From JAFDCJ01 sp964527835 (GTDB lineage: Bacteria > Desulfobacterota > Desulfobacteria > Desulfobacterales > JAFDCJ01), in contig CAZGNV010000019.1 in assembly GCA_964527835.1 (NCBI GenBank), positions 6,851-70,850 of the forward strand: a stretch of DNA of 64,000 nt. The letters run 5' to 3'. A program made the translations under genes and the position numbers. How positions within the stretch are numbered: the stretch's first letter is position 1; each line of letters opens with the position of its first letter. Under the pieces are notes generated by a model. That model was not told where the DNA came from. It ran no database searches and saw only the letters and a program-made list of their open reading frames with translations. Shown piece after piece: positions 17,745 through 25,551 of this stretch.

Positions 17745-18515
17745 ATGAAAAAACGACGGCTGATCGCAGCAGGCTGCATCCTGCTGATGGTCTTTTCGAT
17801 GGCCTGTTCGACAAAAAATGCGGCTGGCCGGCAGGCAAGGGCTGAAGCCAAGGCGGCCCTGCGCCTGGGGCAGGAATACCTGCGTTATGGCCAGTACCGC
17901 AAAGCCTTGAGAGAATTTAAAAAAGCCGAACCCGTCTTTCCCGATGACCATATCGTGCAGGACGACCTGGGCCTGGCCTATTATTATCTGGGAGACCTGG
18001 ACCAGGCCATCGTCCATTTCAAAAAAGCCCTGGAGCTCAAAGAAGACTATTCTCCGGCCCGCAACAACCTGGGAAATGCCTACGCCCAACAAAAACAGTG
18101 GGACCAGGCCATTGAGCAGTATAAACTGGCGCTTTCCGACCTGCTGTATGCCACGCCTTACATGCCCCTGATGGGTCTCGGTTTTGCCTACTACCAGAAA
18201 AAAGACTACCGCCTGGCGGAAATCTATTACCTCAAGGCGCTGAAGCTGCGTCCCGATTTCGTCAATGCCCAACTCGGCCTGGCCCGGACTTACATGGCCA
18301 CAGACCGGTGGGGCAGGGCCGTTGCCAGGTTTGAAAAAGCCGCTCGGCTGGCACCCAAATCAGCGCCGGTCTGGTTCGAGCTGGCCGAGGCCTACCGCCA
18401 CCAGGGCGAATACCACAAGGCTTATGACCTCTACCAGCGAGTGGTGAAGCTGGCACCCGACTCCGGCCTGGCCGACCGGGCCCTGGAGCAGGCCGCCCGG
18501 ATCCAGCAGCAGTAG
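17745..18515 (+). CDS. TPR-repeat lipoprotein, PilF-like
   Basis: This 256-residue envelope protein starts with a lipoprotein signal peptide (LLMVFSMACS, Cys as the lipidation site). About six tetratricopeptide repeats follow from residue ~35, for example YLRYGQYRKALREFKKAEPV and NLGNAYAQQKQWDQAIEQYK. The size and layout resemble PilF/PilW pilotins that help assemble the PilQ secretin in the outer membrane. The pilQ gene lies next to it in convergent orientation, which supports but does not prove that role. AGAGGA lies ahead of the ATG at 17745. A strong bidirectional terminator separates it from pilQ. Confidence 0.85.
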   Translation: MKKRRLIAAGCILLMVFSMACSTKNAAGRQARAEAKAALRLGQEYLRYGQYRKALREFKKAEPVFPDDHIVQDDLGLAYYYLGDLDQAIVHFKKALELKEDYSPARNNLGNAYAQQKQWDQAIEQYKLALSDLLYATPYMPLMGLGFAYYQKKDYRLAEIYYLKALKLRPDFVNAQLGLARTYMATDRWGRAVARFEKAARLAPKSAPVWFELAEAYRHQGEYHKAYDLYQRVVKLAPDSGLADRALEQAARIQQQ

Positions 18516-18607
18516 CTCAACTTCGCCGTCCGACCAGCCATCAGTCCCGCCCGGCTGGAGCTCACTGTTGACAGCACCCCTCTTGCCTGCAATTGCAGAG
18601 CACCAAA

Positions 18608-18645
18608 ACAGAAGGCAGCCGGATTACCGGCTGCCTTCTGTTTTT
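18608..18645. terminator. perfect 15-bp stem bidirectional terminator
   Basis: ACAGAAGGCAGCCGG (18608-18622) and CCGGCTGCCTTCTGT (18627-18641) are perfect complements around an ATTA loop. TTTT follows on the + strand, and an A-run (AAAA at 18605-18608) precedes it and serves the minus strand. It lies between the convergent TPR lipoprotein gene and pilQ. Confidence 0.9.
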
Positions 18646-18675
18646 GATCGTTGATCCCTGACGCCAAGCTCAGGG

Positions 18676-21420
18676 CTAAATGTTGGTGCGCTGCTCCAGG
18701 GTGACGATGCGCGGGGTGATGAAAATCAGCAGCTCGTTTTTCTTGTCTTCATCGCTGTTGGATTTAAACAGCCAGCCCATCACCCCGACCTTGCGCAGAC
18801 CCGGAATCCCGCTTTCATCCCGGCTGATGGTGGATTTGACAATTCCGCCGATAACGATGGTATCCCCGTCGTCCACCAGCAGTTCGGTTTCGGCTTCATT
18901 GGTGGAAAGGGCCGGACCCGATGCGGTTTGCTCCAGAACGTCGTTTTTGGTGATGAAAATTTTCAGTGCGATCCGCTTGTCCGGGGTGACATTGGGGGTG
19001 ACTTCCAGCAGCAAGTCGACATTTTTAAAGCGTACCGTGGCATTTCCCGAAGAATCGCGTTCAAGATAGGGCACTTCCAAGCCCTGTTTGATGCGCGCTT
19101 TCTTGTTGTCCAGGGTGACCACCTTGGGCGATGAAATGATGTTGGTTTTGCCTTCGCTTTCGCTGGCTTCCAGCTTGGCATCCACGATGGAAAACGGTGT
19201 GCCGGTCAACTTTTGAAAGGTAAAACCGGCCACGCCGGAGGGATCGGCTGCCGGCAGGTTACTGGCCAACAGATCGAAAGTCAACTCCGTGCCACTGCCA
19301 AAGACACTGTTAAAGGGGCCGATGGTGACCGTACCCCAGTCAAAGCCGAGATCCCGGGTAAAGGAAGAGTTTGCCTCCACAATCCGGGCTTCGATGATAA
19401 CCTGGGGGGTGACCTTGTCGATTTCGAGAACGATCTGCTTGATCTGGGCAATTTTTTCAGCCGTATCGGTGACGATCAGCTGGTTGTTGCGGGTGTCCAC
19501 ACTGATTTTGCCCCGTTTGGGAGATGAAATCGGCTTGACGTGCGGCAGCACCTCGGTTTGCGCGTTGGAGTAGTTGACCGGAATATAGGCGGTCATCAGC
19601 GGCTCCAGCGCTTTTTGCTGGGCAAGCGCCTGCTGCTCGGCCTTGAGCTTGGCCTGCTTGAGTTTTTCCTCCTGGGCCAGCGTGCTGAGGGTGGCGATAC
19701 GCACAATGTCGCCTTCCATGGTCACCCCGAGCTGATTCATCTTGAGCACCAGGTCCAGCACCTGGTCCCAGGGCACCGGTTTTTCCAGGGTCAAGGTTAC
19801 CTTGCCAGTAACATTTTTATCAATGGCGAAATTTTTGCCGCTGACCTCCATCAGAATGCGAAAAACATTTTTGATGTCGGTGTCGTAAAAATCAATGGCA
19901 ATTTTCTCGCCGGTGTACTTTTGTCCGGGGGCAGTGCCGGCCAGGCGTTTTTCCAGCGACGGTTCCTTTTTGGGTTGCGGCTGCCCTGAAGGTTTGCCGG
20001 CTTCGACCGCGGCCTTGCCACGGCCTGGTGCTGCCGAGGGTTCGGCCAGTACCCGTTTCCAGGCCGGCAGTTTGGCATCCTCGTATGGGCGCGGCGGGAT
20101 GGTGGAGGCAGCAAAATCAAGCCGGATCGTGTTGTCCGTCTGCTTGACGAAATAGGGCACTGCCTGGCGCAGTTCAATATCGATCACGGTTTGCTTGGCC
20201 CTGGTATTCGCCGCCGGTGTGATGCGATCCACCGCACTTTGAAAACGGGTGGTGATCAAAGCCCGTTTGCGGTATTCCGGCAAATTCGTATTGGCCAGTT
20301 TCAACTGCAGCCGTTTGGGTCCGACTTTGACGATCTCGTATTCCACCGGCCTCGTCGTGCCGATAATCACCGACGACTTGCCGGCTTCCTGCGCCGCAAA
20401 ATCGATGCGGTTCAGCCAGGCAGGCTTGGCGTGCTTGACGGCAGAGGTCTTCGGTTTTTCCGCCGTGGCTTTTTTCTGCACGACCGGTGTTTTTTGTGGT
20501 TCGCTCTTCACCGGAGCCGGTGCCTGGGCCTTGGAGACAGGCGCGGGCTTTTTTGCTGCCGCAGCAACCGTGCCCACTTGGATCAGCAGACCATCTTCAA
20601 TCGGTGCCGCCGAGTATTTTGAAAGGTAGCGTTTTTGCGTTTCCAGCACCACCCGCACCTTGTCCGGATGGCCAAAATGGCGGATGCGGCTGATCTGAGC
20701 GGATTTTACGGCAATGCGCTGCTCGCCCTTGAACGGACTTTTCAGACCATACAGGTCGTAGACAATGCGCGCCGGTGGTTCATCGATGGTAAAAGCCTTG
20801 TATTTTGTGATGGTCCCATCGGCTTTCACCTCTACCGCAATGCCGTTTTTCAAAGCGGTGGTGGTCACGGCGGTGATGCGGGTGGCCGGCACAGCAGCCG
20901 GTTTTGCAACCGGTGCCGGCTGTGCGGCTGTTTTTTCAGCCTGTGCTGTCGGAGGCGCGGTTTCGGCGGCCGGCGGCGCATCTTTCGGAAAAGCGATGTG
21001 CAGTCCGCTGTCATCGGCCGAGATGTCGTAGGGCAGATCCTTTTTCAGGGCGATAAAAATGCGGGCCGTCATGGGATCCTCTTCTGTCTGGGTGGCCCGA
21101 ATGGAACTGACGGCATCGTTTTGCGGCGGGTAATAAACGGGCTTGATATTGTCCAGCACGGTGGCGGGGAAATGAAAAAGCACCCCGCGCGGAAAGGCTT
21201 GCTTGATGGCGGTGTAAACCAGCTTGCCGTCTGCCTTTACCGTGACGACGGTGGCCGCGGCATTTTCACCGGTGACAATATCGGTGATCCGCCTGGCATC
21301 TTCGGCACTTTTGAGATTGGCCGAATTTTGCGAGGCACAGCCGGCCAGCAATGCGGTTGCAAGAACGATAAAAATACCCAGTTGAACGGGCCCGGTTAAT
21401 TTGGTGATTACATCACGCAT
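18676..21420 (-). CDS. pilQ: type IV pilus secretin
   Basis: PilQ forms the outer-membrane gated channel for the pilus fibre. The 914-residue protein has a lipoprotein-like N-terminus (VLATALLAGCASQ). Two AMIN-type peptidoglycan-binding regions follow (~190-285 and ~335-435) and are separated by Ala/Pro/Lys-rich linkers. Next come a secretin/TonB short domain (IAIDFYDTDIKNVFRILME, ~515-570), an N-terminal secretin module with LIVTDTAEKIAQIKQIV, and the C-terminal secretin beta-barrel ending KKNELLIFITPRIV. It is longer than the 700-residue classical PilQ because of the linkers. It begins 1 bp after the pilP stop, so it is the last gene of the pilMNOPQ operon. Confidence 0.95.
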   Translation of the reverse strand: MRDVITKLTGPVQLGIFIVLATALLAGCASQNSANLKSAEDARRITDIVTGENAAATVVTVKADGKLVYTAIKQAFPRGVLFHFPATVLDNIKPVYYPPQNDAVSSIRATQTEEDPMTARIFIALKKDLPYDISADDSGLHIAFPKDAPPAAETAPPTAQAEKTAAQPAPVAKPAAVPATRITAVTTTALKNGIAVEVKADGTITKYKAFTIDEPPARIVYDLYGLKSPFKGEQRIAVKSAQISRIRHFGHPDKVRVVLETQKRYLSKYSAAPIEDGLLIQVGTVAAAAKKPAPVSKAQAPAPVKSEPQKTPVVQKKATAEKPKTSAVKHAKPAWLNRIDFAAQEAGKSSVIIGTTRPVEYEIVKVGPKRLQLKLANTNLPEYRKRALITTRFQSAVDRITPAANTRAKQTVIDIELRQAVPYFVKQTDNTIRLDFAASTIPPRPYEDAKLPAWKRVLAEPSAAPGRGKAAVEAGKPSGQPQPKKEPSLEKRLAGTAPGQKYTGEKIAIDFYDTDIKNVFRILMEVSGKNFAIDKNVTGKVTLTLEKPVPWDQVLDLVLKMNQLGVTMEGDIVRIATLSTLAQEEKLKQAKLKAEQQALAQQKALEPLMTAYIPVNYSNAQTEVLPHVKPISSPKRGKISVDTRNNQLIVTDTAEKIAQIKQIVLEIDKVTPQVIIEARIVEANSSFTRDLGFDWGTVTIGPFNSVFGSGTELTFDLLASNLPAADPSGVAGFTFQKLTGTPFSIVDAKLEASESEGKTNIISSPKVVTLDNKKARIKQGLEVPYLERDSSGNATVRFKNVDLLLEVTPNVTPDKRIALKIFITKNDVLEQTASGPALSTNEAETELLVDDGDTIVIGGIVKSTISRDESGIPGLRKVGVMGWLFKSNSDEDKKNELLIFITPRIVTLEQRTNI

Positions 21421-21421
21421 C

Positions 21422-22315
21422 TTATAACTCTCCAGGGGGTTTGGGAAGCTTGAGCTCTCTTTTGCGGGTCTTCACTTTGCCGAAAACATCTTCAAACTCT
21501 TCCTCAACAATAATTTTGTTCTTCTTAATCCGAACCACCTTGCCGGCATTGGTTCCAACATAGGTCCCTTTTTTAATGATGTACCCCTTGCCGGAAGATT
21601 CTTCCACCAGCGCCCGGTTACCGCTGGGCGCAAGGATGATGCCCACCAGTCTCAACTGACTCAGTTCAATGCGTTCCAGAGGGGTGCGTGGAATGCGTTT
21701 CTTGCGCTTGCTTTTTCTGGCAGTCACCGGCTTTTCCCTGAACAGCGGTTCAAAGGGATCAATTTTTCCGGCAGGATTGTAAAGCGGCGGGCTGCCGTCC
21801 GATGATAATGTCATCCCCGGCCCGGGTGCAGAAGCCAGCAGCTGATCTCGGGAAGTCGCGGCGCCTGCTTTGCGGGACTTGCCGCCGTTGGCAACCGGCT
21901 GCTTGCCGGCCGCCGCCGGCTTTGCCAGTGGGCTGATTTCCGAGCGCGGGGCCGGTGCCGGCTTCTGGGCCTTGGCGGCCGGACCCGCTGTCCGGGTGCT
22001 TGCCATCTTTGTCGGTTGCGTCTTTTGGGCCGGCAGGGGTTTGGCAGCGGGAGCCGGTTGATCGGTTTTTATCTTCGCAATCGGCTTGGCGGTACTGGCC
22101 GGCTGCTGGACACCGGTTGCCGGTGCGGTCCTGGCAACACGACTCGTTCGGGTCTTGCGCACCGTGACCGCTTTTTTCTGCGGGGCGACAATTTTTTTGC
22201 GAACCACTTTCGCTCTGGCCGGCGTCCCGGTAGAACGATCGCATCCCCCCAGAAGCAGGAGCAGACAGCTGGTGCAGATCAGATATCGGATGATCACAGG
22301 AGTTTTTTCCATCAT
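21422..22315 (-). CDS. pilP: pilus assembly lipoprotein
   Basis: PilP is an inner-membrane lipoprotein that links the PilN/PilO complex to the PilQ secretin. The N-terminus has a lipobox (CLLLLLGGCDRS). A long Ala/Pro/Lys-rich low-complexity linker spans ~25-150, and the C-terminal beta-domain (~205-297) includes IELSQLRLVGIILAPSGNRA and ESSGKGYIIKKGTYVG, matching the PilP family. At 297 residues it is longer than the ~175-residue classical PilP owing to the linker. The start uses MMEKTP at 22315; one extra Met leaves a one-codon ambiguity. The pilO stop lies 35 bp upstream. Confidence 0.93.
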   Translation of the reverse strand: MMEKTPVIIRYLICTSCLLLLLGGCDRSTGTPARAKVVRKKIVAPQKKAVTVRKTRTSRVARTAPATGVQQPASTAKPIAKIKTDQPAPAAKPLPAQKTQPTKMASTRTAGPAAKAQKPAPAPRSEISPLAKPAAAGKQPVANGGKSRKAGAATSRDQLLASAPGPGMTLSSDGSPPLYNPAGKIDPFEPLFREKPVTARKSKRKKRIPRTPLERIELSQLRLVGIILAPSGNRALVEESSGKGYIIKKGTYVGTNAGKVVRIKKNKIIVEEEFEDVFGKVKTRKRELKLPKPPGEL

Positions 22316-22350
22316 GGCATCATGGACCGGTTGATCGGTTTAGCAAGGGC

Positions 22351-22995
22351 CTACTTTCTTTTTTTCTTTTTCTTGCGGGTTGACTTTTTTTTCGGCGGTT
22401 GGTCGATAAATTTATAGGTAACCGCCGTGCAGCTGACAATCAAAATTCGGCTGTTTTTGTCCTTGGACTTGCCACGCCCCATCTTGATATCGCGGATGTT
22501 GACAATCCGGGACAAGCGGGCCACCTGATCGAAAAATATGGCCATATTGTGATAATCGCCCCGAATGCGCATGGCAACGGGAATTTCCGCGTAAAATTCC
22601 TTTTTCTTTTCCCGTTTCGGCTCGAAAAGCAAAAATTCGAGGCCTACCTCCTTGCCGGACTTGGAAATGCTGGCCAGTAGCGATGAAATTTCCTGCTTTT
22701 CGGGCAGCCGTTTCATGGCCATTTTGAACTGGGCCTCGGCCTCTTGCATTTTGGCCTGAAAACTTTTCAAAGCCGCTGCATTGCGCTTGGCCACCTGCAG
22801 TTTTTTTTCAAGCTTTTTCAGATCCGTTTTCAAACGGTGAATCCGCTCGAACTTGGGCCAGTAAAAAAAGTAAATGAACACGCCGGCGATCAGCAGAAAA
22901 ACACCAGCCGAAATCAATATGCGCTGGACTTTGGACAGCTTTCCGACTTTTTCAAAAAAAGGTTCGATTGACTGTGACAGGCCTTTTCTTGCCAT
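22351..22995 (-). CDS. pilO: pilus alignment complex protein
   Basis: PilO is a bitopic inner-membrane protein that dimerises with PilN. The 214 residues show a short basic cytoplasmic start, one membrane helix (ILISAGVFLLIAGVFIYFFY), a periplasmic coiled coil (~45-95, HRLKTDLKKLEKKLQVAKR) and a ferredoxin-like C-terminal fold with EIPVAMRIRGDYHNMAIFFD, the conserved PilO motif. The terminal ~15 residues are unusually lysine/arginine-rich (KKKSTRKKKKKRK). Its ATG overlaps the pilN stop by one base (TAATG). Confidence 0.94.
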   Translation of the reverse strand: MARKGLSQSIEPFFEKVGKLSKVQRILISAGVFLLIAGVFIYFFYWPKFERIHRLKTDLKKLEKKLQVAKRNAAALKSFQAKMQEAEAQFKMAMKRLPEKQEISSLLASISKSGKEVGLEFLLFEPKREKKKEFYAEIPVAMRIRGDYHNMAIFFDQVARLSRIVNIRDIKMGRGKSKDKNSRILIVSCTAVTYKFIDQPPKKKSTRKKKKKRK

Positions 22996-23585
22996 TATTT
23001 TTTCGCCTCAGCTTTTGCTAATTTTTTCTTTGTTTGACTCTGGTGGGGCTTTTTCACACACTCGATCGCAAAGCTTTTGAAGTTCGAGTTTTGCACCTTC
23101 TTGAACTTGAGGGTTTTTAGCGCCACTTCCTTGAAAAGCCCGCATTGTTCCAGCCGCACCATGAAATCGGCAACCGTTTTGTTGTCCATGGCAATGCCGC
23201 TGATTGTCACCTTCTCGCTCTTGGATGCCAGGTGGGTAAACCACATGCGCTTGGGCACGATCACCTGGGTCATGGCATCCAGCAGTCGGGTCGGCTCAAA
23301 GCGATCGGCCTCCAGTTTTTCCATCACCGCCATTTTTTTCTTCAGGTTGTCGAGCTTTTTCTTGATCTGGGCGATTTCCCTGTTGATTTTCTCATATTTT
23401 TTCAGTTCGGTTTTGGTGGTCTTGATGCGGTTGTTCAGGTCGTTGATCTTGCTGTTGAGATTGAAATTATAATAGAAAAGGACAATCAACAGCAGCGCCA
23501 GGGAAAGCAGAAAAACAGAAACCTGACGGCGGATGTTTTCTTTCTTGCGATCGGTTCGAAACGGCAGCAGGTTGATTCGTATCAT
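22995..23585 (-). CDS. pilN: pilus assembly protein
   Basis: PilN is the inner-membrane partner of PilO and contacts the cytoplasmic PilM through its N-terminus. The conserved start MIRINLLPFR (the INLLPxR PilM-binding motif) is present. It is followed by one membrane helix (VFLLSLALLLIVLFYYNF), a periplasmic coiled coil (~45-95) and a ferredoxin-like domain with TISGIAMDNKTVADFMVRLE. The C-terminus is Lys-rich. The gene overlaps the pilM stop by 4 bp (ATGA) and the pilO start by 1 bp, so the order and coupling are typical of the pilMNOPQ operon. Confidence 0.95.
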   Translation of the reverse strand: MIRINLLPFRTDRKKENIRRQVSVFLLSLALLLIVLFYYNFNLNSKINDLNNRIKTTKTELKKYEKINREIAQIKKKLDNLKKKMAVMEKLEADRFEPTRLLDAMTQVIVPKRMWFTHLASKSEKVTISGIAMDNKTVADFMVRLEQCGLFKEVALKTLKFKKVQNSNFKSFAIECVKKPHQSQTKKKLAKAEAKK

Positions 23586-24637
23586 TTGTCGTTTACTTTT
23601 CTCATTGCCAGACCCATGCTGATGGCCGCCTGGGGTGCAATCTGTTTAAGATAGTCGTCATCGAGTTTTTTGCCGTCAATATGGAAACCTTGAAACGGAT
23701 TCATGACTTCAACTTCCGCCGATGCTTCAGTGCTCAGCAACTGCCGAAATTCAGCAATATTTGCTCCGCCGCCGCTGAGAATGATCTTGTTGATCTGGTC
23801 TTCCGGGTAGGTGGAATAAAAGAAATCAAGGGCCCGGCGGATTTCCGTGCACCAGTCGGAAACCACCGCAGAGACGATGCCTTTCAAGTCTTCAGCCGAA
23901 AGCTTGTCGGGCTTGCTCTCAAATTTCAGCAGTTCCGACTCTTCAAAGGAGCATTCAATCAGCGACATGATCTTTTGATTTATCTGACCGCATCCCAGTG
24001 AAACATCGCGCATAAACACCGACGAATTGCCTTTCAGAATGTTCAACGATGTTTTGCTGGCACCGATGTCAATCAGGGCAATGTTGGTGTCAGCGGTATC
24101 GTAATTGGCTTCAAAGGTGTTTTGCAGGGCAAAGGCCTCGACATCGATGATGCTCGGGTTGAGCCCCGCCAGGTTCACCAGGTTGACATAGTCATTGACC
24201 ATTTCCTTTTTGGCGGCCACCAGAAAAACACTCATCTGGTTGGGACTGGACTCGTTTTCCCCCAGGATTTGAAAATCAAGATTGACATCACTGATATCAA
24301 ACGGGATATACTGCTCGGCCTCAAAATGGATGGTTTCCTGCAACTGCTCCTCGGCCATGGTCTGAACATTAATCTTTTTGACGATCACCGAATAGCCGCC
24401 GATGGATACGGCAACATTGCTTTCTTTTATCCCGCAGGATTTAAAAAGGTTGCGGATGGCATCCGCCACGGATTCGGGATCATTAATGGTGCCCTCTTCA
24501 ATGGCCCCCTGGGCAATGTCCGCCATACCCAGATTCTTCAACGTGCGGCCGCGTTTGGTTTCAACAAGTTCGGCCACTTTTATGGTTCGGGAACCAATAT
24601 CCAGACCGACCAGGTGATCTTTTTTTCCAAAAGCCAT
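23582..24637 (-). CDS. pilM: actin-like pilus assembly ATPase
   Basis: PilM is a cytoplasmic actin/FtsA-fold protein that binds the PilN tail and connects the alignment complex to the pilus motor. The nucleotide-binding motifs are visible: phosphate-1 VGLDIGSRTIKVAEL near the N-terminus, phosphate-2 ALIDIGASKTSLNIL (~190), and the adenosine motif KIILSGGGANIAEF (~290). The 351 residues match the family. The ATG at 24637 gives MAFGKKDHLVGLDIG. It follows the XRE gene by 9 bp and is the first pilus gene of the operon. Confidence 0.96.
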   Translation of the reverse strand: MAFGKKDHLVGLDIGSRTIKVAELVETKRGRTLKNLGMADIAQGAIEEGTINDPESVADAIRNLFKSCGIKESNVAVSIGGYSVIVKKINVQTMAEEQLQETIHFEAEQYIPFDISDVNLDFQILGENESSPNQMSVFLVAAKKEMVNDYVNLVNLAGLNPSIIDVEAFALQNTFEANYDTADTNIALIDIGASKTSLNILKGNSSVFMRDVSLGCGQINQKIMSLIECSFEESELLKFESKPDKLSAEDLKGIVSAVVSDWCTEIRRALDFFYSTYPEDQINKIILSGGGANIAEFRQLLSTEASAEVEVMNPFQGFHIDGKKLDDDYLKQIAPQAAISMGLAMRKVNDK

Positions 24638-24646
24638 GGGATTCGT

Positions 24647-24844
24647 TTAATCCTTAAAAACTTTGTGCTTGTCTGCAGGTTTTAAGCCCAGTGCCAGAAG
24701 TATCTTGCGTTTTGTGTCCATCCGACACGGCATGCCCTTTTCAATTCGTGAGATGGTAATGGGAGAGACGTTCGCCTGCCTGGCAAGCTCGGCCTTGCTC
24801 ATCAGCAGGGATTCTCGCGTCTCTTTCAGCTTGTTCTTGCCCAT
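24647..24844 (-). CDS. small XRE-family helix-turn-helix regulator at head of the pilus operon
   Basis: This 65-residue protein (from MGKNKLKETRESLLMSK) is almost entirely an XRE-type DNA-binding domain: SKAELARQANVSPITISRIE covers the two recognition helices, followed by the third region RKILLALGLKPADKH. It likely binds operator DNA near its own promoter and controls the pilMNOPQ genes that follow 9 bp downstream; this is an inference from position. The ATG at 24844 is preferred over a TTG at 24898, which would add 18 residues unlike any XRE domain. A good extended -10 promoter lies about 90 bp upstream. Confidence 0.85.
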   Translation of the reverse strand: MGKNKLKETRESLLMSKAELARQANVSPITISRIEKGMPCRMDTKRKILLALGLKPADKHKVFKD

Positions 24845-24935
24845 AGGTTCGGTTTCCCGGGTACCACCGCATGCCGCCGGGAGGTTCGTCTTCAGCAAAG
24901 CGGCAGGCTCCGTTAACGTTGTTTTTTATCATGTT

Positions 24936-24944
24936 ATTATAGCA
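24936..24944 (-). promoter_or_regulatory. extended -10 promoter for XRE-pilMNOPQ
   Basis: On the minus strand the sequence reads TGCTATAAT: a consensus TATAAT -10 (24936-24941) preceded by the extended TGN element (24942-24944). A TTGACT word lies only 12 bp upstream, too close for a normal -35, so the extended -10 probably carries the recognition. Confidence 0.6.
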
Positions 24945-25237
24945 GGCTGGATAAGTCAAGATAATTACCGGTAAAAGACCTATAATTTATATATAATTAC
25001 ATTATCTTGTGTTTTGTTTTATCGTAATTACCATATCTGGTGGACAAAAAGCCGGTCGCCTGGCCGCCGTACGCGGTGTTTTTCCTGCTGCTGCCCGGCA
25101 CCCGGTCTGGTTTAACCTGCAGATTGCGGACAGTTTGAATTCAATATTGCAAGTTTTAAGCCAAAATCTCATGCCGGGCCAACCACCGCCCAAGCGACAA
25201 CCGTCAATTTAAATAATATATGTATTTACATTATGTT

Positions 25238-25256
25238 AAACGATATATTGTCGTTT
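25238..25256. promoter_or_regulatory. operator-like inverted repeat
   Basis: AAACGA (25238-25243) and TCGTTT (25251-25256) form a perfect inverted repeat around TATATTG. It lies in the AT-rich divergent control region and could bind a dimeric regulator such as the adjacent XRE protein. Confidence 0.4.
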
Positions 25257-25277
25257 TCAAAAGTGAATTGAGACCAG

Positions 25278-25315
25278 CGACCAGCGGATTGCCGAACCGC
25301 TGGTCGGTGATTTTT
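25278..25315 (+). terminator. hairpin with T-tract upstream of the PilS-like gene
   Basis: CGACCAGCGG (25278-25287) pairs perfectly with CCGCTGGTCG (25297-25306), a 10-bp stem with a 9-nt loop. TTTTT (25311-25315) comes four bases after it. As no gene precedes it on the + strand, it could be an attenuator or a terminator of a short untranslated RNA. Confidence 0.45.
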
Positions 25316-25551
25316 CCGTGCAGACCGTCAAGATTTTGGAAGTCGTGCCTGTCATGGTAGCTTTATCGGAAAACAGGGACGCAAACTTGAGTGAAAAGCT
25401 TTGTCTTGACTTGAACAGGATATATTTTGTACGCTGAATGGGCAGAAATTATTATCTATTTTGCTTGCGATCACTTAGATTGTTGGACAAACCAAAGCGT
25501 CTTTGAACGACAACAGCGGGCGCATCGCTGCCCGTTAAACCCGGCAATTCC

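Larger units (their letters stand above)
24845..25551. other. 707-bp divergent regulatory region between pilus operon and PilS-like gene
   Basis: No credible gene is seen in this stretch, which is the longest non-coding interval of the core part of the window and is AT-rich between about 24950 and 25260. It holds the minus-strand pilus promoter (24936-24944), an inverted repeat at 25238-25256 and a terminator-like hairpin at 25278-25315. I found no clear sigma54 (GG-N10-GC) site for the PilS-like gene. Confidence 0.6.

Noticed and set aside
16566..18272. 568-residue open frame antisense to thrC and the TPR gene
   Set aside because: It is a shadow of GC-rich coding DNA on the other strand, with no recognisable domain and spanning two real genes.
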